Position numbers and translations under genes: made by a program
Assembly (NCBI RefSeq): GCF_034190915.1
Contig: NW_026947502.1
Location: 34,874,785 to 34,938,784 of the forward strand
Length of the DNA stretch: 64,000 nt
From: Cavia porcellus
Taxonomy: Eukaryota > Chordata > Mammalia > Rodentia > Caviidae
Direction: 5' to 3'
Shown: positions 22,005 to 34,992 of the stretch, piece by piece
How positions within the stretch are numbered: position 1 is the stretch's first letter
Layout of the letters: every line of letters begins with the position of its first letter
Notes under the pieces: model-generated
What the model saw: only the letters and a program-made list of their open reading frames with translations
Database searches by the model: none
Told to the model about the DNA's origin: nothing

Positions 22005-23970
22005 ATATAAATTAGTTATTTTTAAAGGCACAAAATTACACCTTAAAATGGGCAAAATTAAAGCTGGACTGTCCAAATGAGGGAAGACTAAAGAGCAGAG
22101 TAAGATGTTAGTGTCTCCTGCACAGACACGAGCCTGTGTTTACCTGTGCTTACAAATGTCATCATTTGAAATGCCACGGGAAAACCACTAAGAGAGCTGT
22201 ACATGAAATAACTAACACCACAAAGCCAATCTCTCTGTCTCTATATAACCAAGTTCTATTTTTAAAAATATCAGTCTCAATTGTTTGGAAGCGATAATTC
22301 AAGCTTCTGAAATTTCTAAAACATTCCATAGCAATTTTCTAAAAGAAGCTAGTAGTTTATTTGTGTTGTCCTCCTATGCTGAAGCATCCTCTAATGCTGA
22401 AGAATTTTTTGTTCTTTGGGCATCAGCAGCGTGCAGAAGAAGATGTCCACAAAACCATTAGTCTCGCCCTGACCAGAAAGCCAGGACACACCCTGTCTAG
22501 AACAAAGGTTTCAGCATGGGAGCCCCAAACCTGGCAACTATTATAATGATTACGGTGTCTTAAATTATAGAAGGAGAAATGAAAAGTTCTCTGAACTAAA
22601 AGCAGTTTAGGGACACATTAAAAAAAACTGAAGATTAAAATGAAGGAAGTGGAAACAAATGAGAATAAACTCATGGTTGTTACAAGTATGTACAGCATTG
22701 TCTTGATGCCTTTCTTTTGAAATAGTATGTTAACCACAAAGTTACAGGATCCACCGTCCTGTAACTGTCCTGTATCAGAAGGAGAGGACAGGTGCTTGGT
22801 GGTGGGACAAAAGGATGGATATTGAGAAAGCTAAAAGCCTTGTGCTGGAACCTCCCCAAGATCCACACTGCTCGGTCCTGTTTCCTGGTGCTGGAGCTAC
22901 AGTCTGCTCGTGGGTCTCTTCTGTCAATAGAGGGCGCCGGAGGGACACCAGAGGAAGAAGGGGAAGAGGACTTGGCTCTGCCCAGCTCTTCCAGCCCAGT
23001 TCTTGTGGCTCTGCCTGGATTCCAGCATCCCAGGCCCTCACTCTGATGCTCTGAGCTTCAATGGAACCATTTGGGAAATTTCATGGTGGGTTTTGCCTCC
23101 ATCTCCCCAGGGTTCGGAGTGAGGGGGTGAAATTTCTCTCTGGCTTTTTCGTAGACAATTTCTAGTGCCACTCAATGAGTTTTGCAAATGCCCCATGGTG
23201 TTGCGGGCCAGCAAACTGGACTGATGCTCTCCAGAGCTGGCTTCCTGCTTGCCAGCCGTGGCCCAAGCGGCGAGGAACTTCTCTGGCCCTCACAGGCACC
23301 ACTATCCCCTCCTGGCAGCGTCGGAATCAGCTCTGGCTGTGGACACCCACTTCCAGATCTGTTCCTTCCGTGGGTACTCTGTTCAGGTAGAGGCTGCTTA
23401 TTTATGTGTGCTCTTCTGGTATTCTCTAGGGGTTTTTTTTGTTTGCTTGTTTGTTTTTATGCTTTAGTAGCTTATCCTTGGCTACCAGTTAACAATTTTC
23501 CATTGGGTACTGACTTTGGAGTCTTCCCATTGAGCTATGCCTGTACACATGCACACATACACACATACACCCATATATAGGATTTGCCTAATTATTATGT
23601 TTTAATTATTGCTAGTATATTCAGGATTGTTAGTTCCTTCAAACATCTCACCAAAAAATGTCTGAATTCAGAAATATGTCATACATTTGTTTGGAAACCT
23701 ACATCAAAGCAGAATGTGAATATAAGTACAAGTCAAAATGGTCAGGATGCTTATTCCATCATTTGAACTTCAACTGCAAAAGGCTAAGTAGGTTTTTTAC
23801 CTTCTCAGTGTTGGAGTAGCAATCCTAATGTGTAAAGTGCATTAGGTCCACAGAGTCCCAGATCATCAGCCACCTGCCCTCCTTCCCTGCTCTCACAAAG
23901 CCAGACAATAGCTGTTTACCCAAAGGCTGGCATGGTAATGACTCATCTCAAGATAAAAGAGAAAGGGAAA
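22005..23970. other. Intronic sequence with a GC-richer core
   Basis: 22.86-23.40 kb is GC-richer than its flanks and contains several overlapping short frames, none recognised. AGAGGGCGCCGGAGGGACAC near 22930 resembles motifs seen in old LTRs. A CA-rich patch lies near 23545-23575. Confidence 0.4.
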
Positions 23971-24085
23971 GGGCTGGGAATGTAGCTGAGTGGTAGAGTG
24001 TATGCTGTATGCTTAGCAGATCTGAGGCTCTGGGTTAAATTCCTAGCGCCAGGAAAAGAAAAAGAAAGAAAGAAAAGAAAAAACA
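23971..24085 (+). repeat. ID SINE, older subtype
   Basis: GGGCTGGGAATGTAGCTGAG, GAGGCTCTGGGTTAAATTCC, AGCGCCAGGAAAAG and an A/G-rich tail. The sequence differs from the dominant 'CATAAGCGCCTGCC' subtype of the window. Confidence 0.8.
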
Positions 24086-24365
24086 GGAAAGTTAAACTAA
24101 GCATAATAAAATCCTAAATTGTCCCATAGTTTTCTACAGAAAATATTTCAAAAGCATAAGCAAAAACAATAAACTTTCAATAAAACATTTTCCTCTTTGT
24201 TTTTCAAAAGAGTAAAGCCCAAATTAGGAAACAGAAGTGTATCCTCTTAATTTATGTCTGGCCCAATAGAAGTATTTTAGTTATAAGAAAGCTATTATAG
24301 ATTTTCTAGTAATTAAACCTGCATAAGTTATGGACTTAATCAAAACACCTTTCAAGAGTCCACTG

Positions 24366-24522
24366 GTTTTTGGTTTTGTTTCCTAAGGCAGGGTCTTGCT
24401 TTGTAGCCCAGGCAGGCCTTGAACTCATTTTGTAGCTGAGACAGGCCTCAAACTCATAGTAGTCTTCCGGCCTTGGCCTCCAGCTGCTGGGATGACTGGA
24501 GTGCACCACCATACCTTACTAT
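24366..24522 (-). repeat. B1 SINE with duplicated internal segment
   Basis: AAGGCAGGGTCTTGCTTTGT, then GCAGGCCTTGAACTCATTTT and again ACAGGCCTCAAACTCATAG, then GCTGCTGGGATGACTGGAGT. Ends about 190 bp from the donor of MCC exon 24708-24919. Confidence 0.8.
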
Positions 24523-24707
24523 TCTGGTCTTAATAAAGATAGTGAGGTCTCCTGCAGACTAGCAGCTTTGAAGCACTAAACATGACAATGATAGAAATGG
24601 TCCAAGATTTAGTAAAGAAGACAATATTGAATATAACCTGAAGCTCAAACTTAAAATGGAATACAGATTGACCTGTAGATAGGCTCTGTAAATGAAAACA
24701 TACTCAC

Positions 24708-24919
24708 CGTGTTGGCCAGCTCTAGGTAGCTTCCTCCTACAGAGGTGCCAAACTGTGGGGACAGCGTGAGCAGTTTGTGGAGAGCAGCCTGCCGGTGCAA
24801 AGAGCTTCCGCCACACTCCAGCAGCTTCTGTAGGGCTGACTGAGTTTGCAAGTCAGGGCTCTGGAGATCCCTGGCACCAGAGTCATATTCCCAGCTCTCC
24901 TTGGCTGCTGATAAGGCAC
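24708..24919 (-). CDS. MCC: MCC internal coding exon, linker before the coiled-coil core
   Basis: The exon starts with two bases that complete the Gly codon begun in exon 55966-56210. It then reads 70 codons from ALSAAKESWEYDSGARDL to GGSYLELANT and ends on a codon boundary. Minus-strand splice sites are cctggacctag|GTGCC (acceptor with a pyrimidine-rich tract) and AACACG|GTGAGTATG (a strong donor). In the human long isoform as I recall it, SYLELANT is followed by LHSAALASL, where the coiled-coil region shared with the short isoform begins, so this is the last long-form-specific exon. The segment has no obvious fold; it contains QSALQKLLECGGSSL followed by HRQAALHKLL, two short Leu-rich stretches of similar pattern. 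It is intact. The next exon downstream would lie below position 1, more than 24.7 kb away. I did not find the alternative first exon of the short isoform (protein start MNSGVAMKYG) in the window. Confidence 0.93.
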
Positions 24920-25439
24920 CTAGGTCCAGGAGAAGCAGGGAAAATAAAGAGACATTTCTATCATTAGCCTGCGAATGGCCAATAGGCGATGATTTGGAAC
25001 TTCCTAACTCTCCCATGTGCCAGCAGCTTAGAACACAGGAGGCATCCAGGCTGCCTGCTAAGCACTTTCCCTTTCAAACTGACACATGGGGAGCCTGGAG
25101 ATAAAAGCAGTTTTAGGCAGAGCATTCAGAAATAACCAGCCAATGAATATGCATCCCTCAAACTGAAATGCTTAGCAAAAACGCACTGGAGAGTCAAGTA
25201 AAAGAAATCCAGACCAGAGCCACATCTGCCTGTGATTGACACAGGCTAACTGTGTTAACCTCAGCACTGGTAATTTTGTTTCTCAAATATGGAAAAAAGG
25301 AAGCAAGTGAGAGGACAAACAGTAAGACATGACACTTTACCGTGACTTTCTAATGTCAGTGTACTCACACCCAGAAGAAGTTAGACTGTATTTTATGCTA
25401 CGTACTGCCTGGCAGCTGAGTTCTAGACCATAAAATGTG

Positions 25440-25700
25440 AACATGAGTGAGAAGCAATACTTCCAGGCCTTCTGACCTGGTTCAAACAAGAATGGCATCC
25501 TTGGAAGCCATTAGACATGGTGGAGCCATGCGGTGCAAGATGCCTGGATTCCTGATTCATCTCCTGAGGGGAGCTCTGTGTCATCCAATACTTGCTTTGA
25601 GTTGATGTGATTAGCAAAGAAACTTCTGTTGTATTTGATTCAATGCATATTTTTGTTTTGATAGTTTTAACAGTATTAGCTTACCTACTACAGCAGTTAT
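25440..25700 (+). mobile_element. Possible old LTR fragment (MaLR-like)
   Basis: CATGGTGGAGCCATGCGGTG and GAAACTTCTGTTGTATTTGA loosely follow a MaLR 3' end ('aataaacttttgttgtgttaagcc'). Confidence 0.4.
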
Positions 25701-28505
25701 TGTAACCTAATAAAAGGTGCTAGTAATTGTAATACAATGGTAAAGCCCAGAAAAGTAGAGTTAGAGAAGGAGTACCTAACATCGCCCACCTGGAGAAGGA
25801 CAGGCAAAGTTCAGGGAAACTTCCTGGGGTGAAAGCCTGACGCTTGACTGTCAGCCTGTCTAGAGAAGTTAGAATGGGGAAAAGACAGCTCCACTGTGTG
25901 GTTCATTTCTGAGTGGAAATCTCTTGTGGGTGCATGTGGGTGTGTGTGGAGCTTGTGTCACGTTTCTCTGCCTTAGACACAATGGAGGCTGGGAAATTGT
26001 GTTTTTTGGTTTCTACTTTGGGAAAGTAGAACCTGTAAGGAGAGTGATTTCTTAAACAGAGAAAGGGTAATCAAAAAGCCCAAGCAGCCAGGCAACATGA
26101 CAAAGGGCCACACAGGCACAGCACTTTTTGCTAGAAACATAGTGGAAGACATGATAAATTGTAGCTCCTGCTTGAGGAGCTTCATGCTGGCGGGTCTTTA
26201 ATACATGACTTATGACAAAGAAGAAACTCAAAATTATTCAGTTTGTACCATGAAATGAGAATATACATGATATGATAAAAATAGAGATGTTTAAATATTA
26301 AAAAATTTACTACAGTAAAAAAGCAAACTGTAATTAATCCCTCCAAAAACTTGCCTTTACTGATCACTTAGCTCATCATTCTTGCCACTTCTGGAAGTTT
26401 TGGGAGTCCCCTTTGTGTCTAGTTGTGATGCCACATCTGTGTCAATGTACTGAGGAGATTCAAATGTTTACCTTTTGTGTTCATTTTAATTCTGGGGAAG
26501 AGCCCGAAGTCACATGCTAAGAGTTCCCATGAATGCAGTGGATAAGGACACGTGGTAATTTTTTATGAGCCTCCTTTGTGTTGAACAGCACTTAACAGCA
26601 ACATTCACCGAATTTTTATCACACCTTGTAAACACATTCATGAAAGAGTACTTCCACAACTGCTTCAGGAAATAGCAAGAACAATGGGTGTGTTTGAAGT
26701 GAGGGAGAATATTTTAAGAGGGATTAACAGTAATGTGTCTTACTGTAATAAACTTTTTATTTTAAATATATGATGTTCTGATCAGTCCTTATATACAGAT
26801 TATTCCATAGTTTACTTGAGTATACATTCAACAAACTACAAATTGCATACGGTTCTGACATGAATGGCCAATCTCTTTCTACGGGGTACTGAACAATTTA
26901 ATCAATATGACTAGGCAAACTATTTTCAGATGGTTTCTCCCTACTGTTCCTGCTCTATTTATCTCTATCCATCTGATCCAACATTCTTTTTATACAGCAC
27001 TATGTCTTTTTATAAAGCACTATCAGCTGCTTTATGTCAAAGCGAGCAATACTATCACTATGCTGATAGTTGCTCAAAGTTTATTTTTATACAAAATCTA
27101 TCAACTGTATTGCAAAGGAGGTTTTGCTTTCCTTCAACCTGGACTCTAAAATGCCTCTTCTCCTCCCCTCCTTCTCAGAATGCACTGTTATCTACTTAGC
27201 TGCCTCAGCTTCACTGTTCTGGCCCAGCAACAAGTGGCAAGAAGACAGACAGACTAAGGTCCGAGTAGAAACACGGGTGCCCTCTAATGGACTGAGTCCC
27301 AGGTTGTCTCTACTTCACATGGAAGTCAAGTAGACACAGTATCAGTCTTTGCCTTGTGTTCCCCACAGTAGCTCCAGCACTGTGCATACAGCCTGGGACA
27401 TATTAGGTGTTTGATAAACATTTATTGACATTACTGAAATATTCATGGTTGTAGTATGCCAGGTTTTCACTTTTTAGCCTGGAAAAGCAACATGGCGACT
27501 ACTTTTTCAAAATAATTAAAATAAATTATACCCTTAGGCTTTTTCTTGATACAAACACAAAGCCCCATTTTCAAATAATAAACATATAGTTAAGACTTTA
27601 ACTTGGATAAGACAGCAAAAGAAAAAGATTTGTTTGAAATTTATTATGTAATATTAATAAATTGAAACCCAGTTTCTGGCAGGATCATATTTAGCTAAGC
27701 TCTTCCCATTGTTAGCATAACAACTTTTGCTGAAATAATGTTGAGAAACTCAGATTTTTTTTGCTAAGAATCAAGTAATCATAATAATACCCACACAAAT
27801 GGAACAATACAAAGTACATTTTAAAAACATATAATATTCATTTACTCTCCTTTCATTAAGTCTTCATATCAGATTTTTCTAGATAAAAACCAACATTCCT
27901 AAGACAAAAACAAGTCAGACGTTGGAATAATCCCAGTAAAAATCTTTGAAAATGTAGGCCTGCTAACCATCTTCTTTTTGCCCTCTGAAGGCGATGGTGC
28001 CCGTGGGGTGAGGGTCTGGTCAGTCTATGCTCGGCCCCTGGCTAATGTCTACCAGTTTTGTGCTTCAGGAATGAAAACACTGAGGCCCCTCTCTCACCAT
28101 CCTCTCTCCTTGCTTTCTCCCTTCCTCCCAGCCTTTCTGCTTGCCTACCTCCAAGAGTCCTGAACTTAGTAAGTAATAAATACTGCAAGAGACACTAAAA
28201 ATGTTAAGGGTTACTGAAAATCTTTAATTACAAACTAAGATAAAATCTATGCTGCAAGGAGCTCTTGCTCTGATGAAGGCTAGAATCTGTTCAACGACTT
28301 TTCTGAAGCATTTTCCCTGCAACAGCATTACGAGGCAATGAAAGAGAAGGCTCCTCAATTCACTCTTTCAAATATCTCATGAAATCTGTAGTGGCAAGTG
28401 AGGAAAGTTTCCTTTATCCTCCCTGGACTCCGTGTGTGTGTATTAACATGAATGCTCTTGCCTTAATACTCAAAATAAGCTTTGTAATTACACCACCAGG
28501 GTGCA
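25701..28505. other. Intronic sequence, largely non-repetitive
   Basis: About 2.8 kb with few recognisable repeats. AGCCTGGGACATATTAGGTG then GATAAACATTTATTGACATT at 27390-27430 is probably an MIR end. The rest is unassigned and includes a candidate conserved stretch at 26400-26760. Confidence 0.45.
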
Positions 28506-28509
28506 ATTC

Positions 28510-28612
28510 CCCAGGTTCTGTGTCTCCATACGCTGCTGGGGGTCAAATCCAGGGTCTCATGCATCTTAGGTAAGTACTCTATCGCTGAGCTAGGTATATT
28601 ACCTAGCTTAAT
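28510..28612 (-). repeat. Old ID-like SINE
   Basis: GCTGGGGGTCAAATCCAGGG, then GTACTCTATCGCTGAGCTAG is an antisense ID of the older subtype. Confidence 0.65.
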
Positions 28613-29469
28613 ATTTCTTATAAAAGCAAAAGAAATATCAGTGAAAGTATCAAGATTTAGAATGATTCAGATTTTACTTGATATCTACACATCAGATCAA
28701 TTGTCTCATGAACTTTCTTACAAGACATGTGTACATAGAAGAGGCCTGTTCACCTCCAAAAGATGCTGTGATTTCTTTTCCTTAACAAAGACCCATATCT
28801 GCACAGTTCCACTGTTCCTGCTGGTCACTGCTGGTCACTTAGCAAAATGAAGCAATGTAATGTGATTTTTTTTTATTACTGTACGAAAGTATCACTTGAC
28901 ATAGCCACACCCACCGAACTGTTTTCTACAACTAAAGTGGACAAGTGGAGAATTTTCTAGTTACTTTCCTTCCTCAGGAAAATATAAAGACAACTAATTA
29001 GGGTCATTTTAGGCACTAATTCCTTTGTAACCACTGTTCCATTGCCCAATGGGAGTATCTGAGGTTTGTAAATATAATTCTCTTGGTTAGGATAAGACAG
29101 TACCTAACATTCTGCTTCCTACACCACATGTAGGTGTCTTCCAAAAAGGTTTCTCTCTCCTTCGGGTTAACAGAGATCTCTGCTCATCGTAGAATCTCAG
29201 GGCCATGAATTGCTGTCTAGGTGGAGTAGAGTTCAGGAGGGCATCCTGTTGGTGAGTGAGAGCTCTGGCACTGAAATGGATCACATCTCACTGGCCAGAG
29301 GCAGTCATGCAGGACAGCTCAATCTGAGGGGACGAAGGACATGTGATCTTACCTACGTGTCCAGAGGGGAAGAACTGAAAAGACTTGAATACAAGAATGA
29401 AGCATCAGATTTTAATACTGTTAATATTTTCACATTCTCTCAAATATAGTAACAGCAAAAGGTTTCTTT

Positions 29470-29548
29470 TTGTTTTTGTCATGTTGGGGACCAAACAGCC
29501 TCACACATGCTTGGCAAGCAGGGTACAATGAGGCATACCCCAATCCCC
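29470..29548 (-). repeat. Old ID-like SINE
   Basis: GTTGGGGACCAAACAGCCTC, then GGCAAGCAGGGTACAATGAG and CCCCAATCCCC are antisense ID. Confidence 0.6.
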
Positions 29549-29904
29549 CTTCCTTTTTCTAAAAAACTTTATTGCAACCATTTTTTTGAAATTTATTGCA
29601 ACTTTATTGAAATATGCTCTCTATATTATTACAGTTCAGCATCGAGAATTAATTGCCAGACATTATTTTTGGTTTGTTAAGGCAAGAATGTAGCAATGGC
29701 ACTTTGTTCATGTATAGAAAAATAGCAACAAAAGGACATTTTTCTATTTGAATACAATATTCTTATTAAGAAACTATATATATATAATATATATTATCTG
29801 TATATGCATTTATATTTCACCTTTTGTATATGGTAAAATATAGTGACTGAAAAGGAAACACTATGTGCCTTAGTGAACTTTGCAGTGTTACAATAAAATA
29901 CTCA

Positions 29905-30215
29905 GGGCAACTAACTTAAAAAGAGGAAACTTGGACTCAGCTCACAGTTCTGGAGGGCCAAGGGCATGGTACCTGCACTGTCTCAGCTCTGGTGCAGACC
30001 CTATCTCCTGGATGCATTGTAGCATGGAGAAGGTGCCCAAGTGCAGAAGCTCCTACCCTGCCAAACAGGAAGCCAGACAGAGAGCCAGGGATCTCTTTCC
30101 AGGCCCCAGTTCTGAAAGGTTCTATCACTTCCCCAAAACACCACTTGTGGACCAAGCCTTCAATCACAGGGGAGCATCAGCACACCCTCAGTGTGGACCA
30201 AATCATAGAACTAAG
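29905..30215 (-). mobile_element. MaLR LTR (MST-like), antisense
   Basis: GACTCAGCTCACAGTTCTGG and GACCAAATCATAGAACTAAG fit the antisense of an MST-type LTR (poly(A)-side first, TG end last). The 113-codon frame here is a by-product of this repeat. Confidence 0.6.
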
Positions 30216-30484
30216 CTTTAAAAAATAGTGAAGATGGAAGCAAAAACAGCAGAGATTCACAAAATGGAACCCAAAGCCAGAAGAGCATCATCTTTCTTTC
30301 ACAGTTATATCTATATTACCTTAAAACTGTGATTTGACCTCTTATCTTGCAGTCTCCTATGCTATCTCCTACACGGATGACGCAACTTGTTTAACAGGGT
30401 GTTGGTAGACAGGCGAGACTCACTTGTGCCAGCATTTTCTTTTCCTGCTTTTTCTCAAAGATTCCCTAGGAGGTAATAACCACT

Positions 30485-30862
30485 GTGTGTATTAGTACGC
30501 TCAGGTTGCCACAACAGAGAACCATAGCCTGCATGACTTAAACCACAGGCATTTATTTCCTCATGGTTCTGGATACTGGTAGCCTGAGACCGTGTAGCAG
30601 TCTGATCACATCCTGATGAGGGCTCCTTCTTGACTTGCAGATGGCCACCTTCTTGATATGTACTTACAATGTCACAGAAAGGACAAGAACAAGCTCTTTG
30701 GTGTTTGGTCTTATGAAAACTCCAATCCCATGATGAGGGTCACACACTCAGGATCTCTTTATACCAATTGCCCCCCCCAAAGGCCCTATCTCCACATATT
30801 GTCACACAGGGTTAAGGCTTCAACATAAGAATTTTCAGAGAACACAAACTTTCAGTCTATAA
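30485..30862 (-). mobile_element. MaLR LTR (MLT1-like), antisense, nearly complete
   Basis: GTATTAGTACGCTCAGGTTG, TTATTTCCTCATGGTTCTGG, GACTTGCAGATGGCCACCTT, CCCAAAGGCCCTATCTCCAC-like and AACTTTCAGTCTATAATAAT follow the antisense of this LTR class from end to end. Confidence 0.8.
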
Positions 30863-31122
30863 TAATCACTGTGCAGTTTCTCTCTTGACCAGTAAAGAAA
30901 CTGACTACATGGCTATAGGTTCTAAAGTCCAAAGCCATAGGTCTCTGTACACAAAGCAAAGAAGGCCATTGTAGCTGCTACTGCAGCTGCTACAAGACTC
31001 ATAAGTTCAAGATAAGGTGTATTCATTACAACAGCAAAATACAATACTTAGTCTTAGAAGATGGTAGAGCAGCTTCTAAATATGTCACTTACTGAAAAGC
31101 AAAGAGCTATGAATGCCTCTCA

Positions 31123-31182
31123 GAGGTAAAGCTCGTGCGTAGCATACAGAAGGCCCTGTCTGCAATCCCCAGCAGTCCCCTC
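31123..31182 (+). repeat. Old ID-like SINE remnant
   Basis: GTAAAGCTCGTGCGTAGCAT, then GGCCCTGTCTGCAATCCCCA. Confidence 0.6.
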
Positions 31183-31664
31183 AAGATGAAAGAAAAAAAC
31201 ACCACAGAAGACATGTATAAATTTGACATGTTTATAAAACATAACACTGGGGAAACTCTGCTTTTGGAGGGAAGGCTGGAACAGAGAACCTGCCAAACAA
31301 CGAGATCCTTGCTCTTTGGGTACTTGGCAGTTACGGGCTTGTACTTTAATCTCATCTTCAAAATACCACCCAGGTCGGGTTCCAAGGCCTGTAATTACTT
31401 TGCTATTCACCAAAGGCATTATGCCACCTTCCCTGTAGGGTTTCTTGAGAATAAAACAAGTCTCAGCCTTTGCAACACCTAAATTTCACCTTGAAGACAC
31501 TAACAATAAGCAGGAGAGCTAACACTATTAGAATATACGCTGAACACTATTTCAAGCACTTTACATGTATTACTTTATTCAGTCTTATCAATAGCCTATG
31601 AATACCTACATTTACTTTTCCTCCCCATTTTTAGAAAAGGACATTTTCTCTTTCATCTTAATAT

Positions 31665-31850
31665 TGTAGACACTGCCCATTGCATAGGAGAATGGTTAAG
31701 AACTGGAGTTTTGTAGTCACACTGCTTGGGGCCAAAACAGTCATCATAAGGAGCAAGTTATTTAACCTAAATTGCAGTCTCCTCAGTTTTAAAATGGGGA
31801 TAGCATGTTCTTTATAGATTTATTGTGAGAAAGTAAAATAATTTACAAAT
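31665..31850 (+). repeat. MIR SINE
   Basis: GCAAGTTATTTAACCTAAAT, CTCAGTTTTAAAATGGGGAT and TTTATTGTGAGAAAGTAAAA follow the MIR order 'caagttacttaacctct...ctcagtttcctcatctgtaaaatgggga'. Confidence 0.75.
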
Positions 31851-34845
31851 GAGCACACCGCAGACAATCCCTCTATGTGATAAACTGATAAGTGTTAGCA
31901 ATTAAGTGGTCACACGTATTTGGAATCTACTTCAGACAACAGGAGCAAATATATAAAAACAGGAGCAGATAAACTCTCAGTTTCCAAAATGGCATGTTAT
32001 GATTACAAACTCTTTTTAAAAAAAGTAACACTTGGTACCTCACTAGCACCTAACAATTCACAAAATAATAAATATTGTCATTATTATAAAGAAAATGAAA
32101 ATAGTCAATTATCTTAGGGCCCAAATCCATACTCTTGAGGATGGATATATTCCATGGAGGAGTCAGCTTCTGGTTAGGGGTTTAGTCATCTTTGATTCCT
32201 TGTTCTACTCAGCTAACTCTTACTTTAGGAAAATAACGCCCTTCCCAAAATTTGGGACCAGAGCTACAAAGATGTGTGCATAGTTCACCTCCAGCAGCAG
32301 CCAATGTGCACAGTTTATGCATCAGATAAACTGTGCTCTGGCCACCATAACTCCCCATTTTCAATCTCTTGCTCCTTCTTTTCCATTGATTGCTTCATTT
32401 AAGTGCTGGGGCCTCTCTTAGGAAAGCTGATTGCGTTTTCTTTTTATGTCTGCAGCACCTGTAGCGCTGTCTCCTTTTTACACCTGGTACTGCTTAGAAC
32501 AGACCCTGATATGACCATGAGGATGACAGTGCAGGGCATGAAGAGCATATTAGGATATCATCTATGTTTAGTGGCCATTTATCTTTCAGTTAAATGGACT
32601 GTTCAGAGAATGTTCCTCAGTAGCAAGAGAGGAAATACTCCCTTCAAAACAAAAGCAGTAGCTACCTTTCTGAATTCTGAGCTAACATACTGCGTTAGCT
32701 GGAAGAACTCAAACAAACTGCCTGCCAGGTGTCCCCTTCCCCTGCCACAGCATATTCACAATTTTTAGGTAATAGTGATGTCAACAGAAGCAGCAGGAAA
32801 CTGTTTGGTCCACAACAAACTCACCATGAGTCTTTACTCTTTTATTAATGTCAAACTTGGTCCAAATTCAGAAGCCCAATTCCCATGAGGGCCACTGGAC
32901 TCTTTGGCCAAAAATTATGTTGTGAACGCAGGACAGTTGTCTTAAAATCTGTGTCTGTGGTCACAAGGAGAATTGGATGGGAAAGGACAAATAAACACAG
33001 CCCACCCGATCTCCTCGGAGAAAATTTAAAAAAAAAGCAACTCAAAGTATGCGTTCGATCAAAAGGAGGAAATACTATCATCTCTGAGGCAACAAAAATC
33101 AGGTCTTTATCCTTTAGCTATCTAAAGAAAGTGCTTAATGAAGGTCCTTTCCTGAATAATAAATATAACCCTGAATTTCAGTGTAACATTGGAAATAGAG
33201 TATTTTGAAATGCAACTCTCTCTCCCTCTCCTCTCCTGCTAAGACTGTTAATAAGTGACATGAAAGAAAGAAATGAGGAAGTGCATTTTTCTTACTGAAG
33301 TGTGCTTAGGATATGATCACTATTAGTGAGCATTTTTAATGTCCTGCTGTGCACAAATTCAACAATCTTTGATGTGTTTCAGCACAGGTTTGAGAACTCC
33401 TAGGAAGAGACATTTTAGAGACAACTAAATGAGCAGCTGGAATAAACAGACTTTAAAATCCTCCGGCTACAGTTCTATTGTTCTCTTGATCAAATTTAAT
33501 ATAAAAGGCAAAGTGTCTGCCCTTTAGCAGTTAATAATTTAGTTATGAAAGCACAGCTGAGGCATGCATCTTTAACCTTTAAAAAAACAATTAAAATAAT
33601 ACTTGGCAGCTTATTGGCTTGGCATATCTAAATTAGATATATAAAGGAGATAAGCAGAAAGGTTGAATCAGGGTTAAAGAATTCAAAGGCAAGTTTGGAG
33701 AAAGAGTGTTAAAATGAAGAGGATTTAGCTCAAAGAAATGTTCACTGAGTTTCACATGACCTCATAGAAAGCTTGGTCCTTTAGGCCTCTGAGGTTAACC
33801 TGCAAGAAGGTAATAATATTTGTGATCCAATTGAACTTTTAAATTATTTTCTTAAAGATTGTGTTCCTTGGTTAAAGAAGGTATATTGTGTATGGATTTC
33901 TTTGCCTTACAAAGCATATTAATGGATTACATATTCACTATGAGCTTGGTCACGGCTCCTTTTTAATGGCAGGCTATGAATGGGAATATGCTGCCCTCTG
34001 TGAAGAGTAGCATCACACACGTCCTCTGGGTGGCACACCCATAGGCTTGCTTTCATATTTCTTGGCTGAAAATCAACCTAATCCAAAATGGAATATGCCA
34101 GAGAGGAAAACACATATAGGAATACATAAAGTGATTCTGAGTCCATATTCCTAGCCAAAAATAAAAAAACAGAACTTCATTATCCTTAACTCTTGCAAGT
34201 TAGTGGTTTTCATTTAGGTTTTCTCAAAGACATGGATTACACTGATTAAAAAAAACTAGCTCTGCTTTTGTTCAAGAGACAATCCCATCACAGTCAAAAT
34301 ACACTATATATTGTCTTATATATTAACTCAGGTGCACTTTGCTTAAGATTTTCACATCTCAGTTGAAAGGTAAAATTGGCCTATTTTTTTTTCCTGTACT
34401 ATCATTGTGGAGCTTGTATTAAGGTTATATATGTCTATATGTAACTGGAATTATTTTGTTGCTCTTTGACTGTTAGGTAGAGCTCACCAATGCCGCTATA
34501 GGGGCCTAAGGTTTCCTTTATAGGAAATGTTCTTTCAATTTTATTAATAAGTTTATGGTACTACTCAGCTTTTATATTCCTGGATGAATTAACCTTAGTG
34601 ACACATTATTTTGAAAGTTGCCTATTTGTCTAAGTTTTTACATATATTGGCAGGAAGCTGTTCACAATACTTTCTGTGCATGTTTGCAGTATCTGTAGCA
34701 ATGTATCATTTTTGCATCTGATAGCAGTTAGAACAGACCTTGATGTGGCCGCCAAGGCTCCTAATAACACTGTGCACTTGGCCCGGTGACACATTCTTGA
34801 CTCAGTTTTGTTACACGTATGAAACTGGCTCTGCAGTGCCACCTC
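31851..34845. other. Intronic sequence, largely non-repetitive
   Basis: Contains a pair of related segments, one at 32445-32545 and the other at 34680-34790, and a candidate conserved stretch at 33560-33900. No exon recognised. Confidence 0.45.
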
Positions 34846-34855
34846 CCTCAACACA

Positions 34856-34880
34856 CGCACATGCACACACACACACACAC
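34856..34880. repeat. (CA)n microsatellite, short
   Basis: About 12 CA units. Confidence 0.9.
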
Positions 34881-34992
34881 TTAATAGTCGTTTGTGCTGG
34901 GACTAGTGATGTCAGTCTGGAGTGCCAGCTATTTGGGCGATAGAGGGGTCCCTTGAGCCGAGGAGTTCAAGGAAAGTCTGGGGGAAATGCAA

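Larger units (their letters stand above)
1..24707 (-). other. MCC: MCC intron downstream of exon 24708-24919 (partial)
   Basis: This part of the gene starts at the GT donor 24707-24706 and runs off the left edge of the window. It contains the RPL5 retropseudogene, the solo class II LTR, two MaLR LTRs, L1 fragments and numerous SINEs. No MCC exon was recognised in it. Confidence 0.8.

Noticed and set aside
29880..30221. 113-codon frame as a small gene
   Set aside because: It overlaps an antisense MST-like LTR and has no coding signature or recognised similarity.
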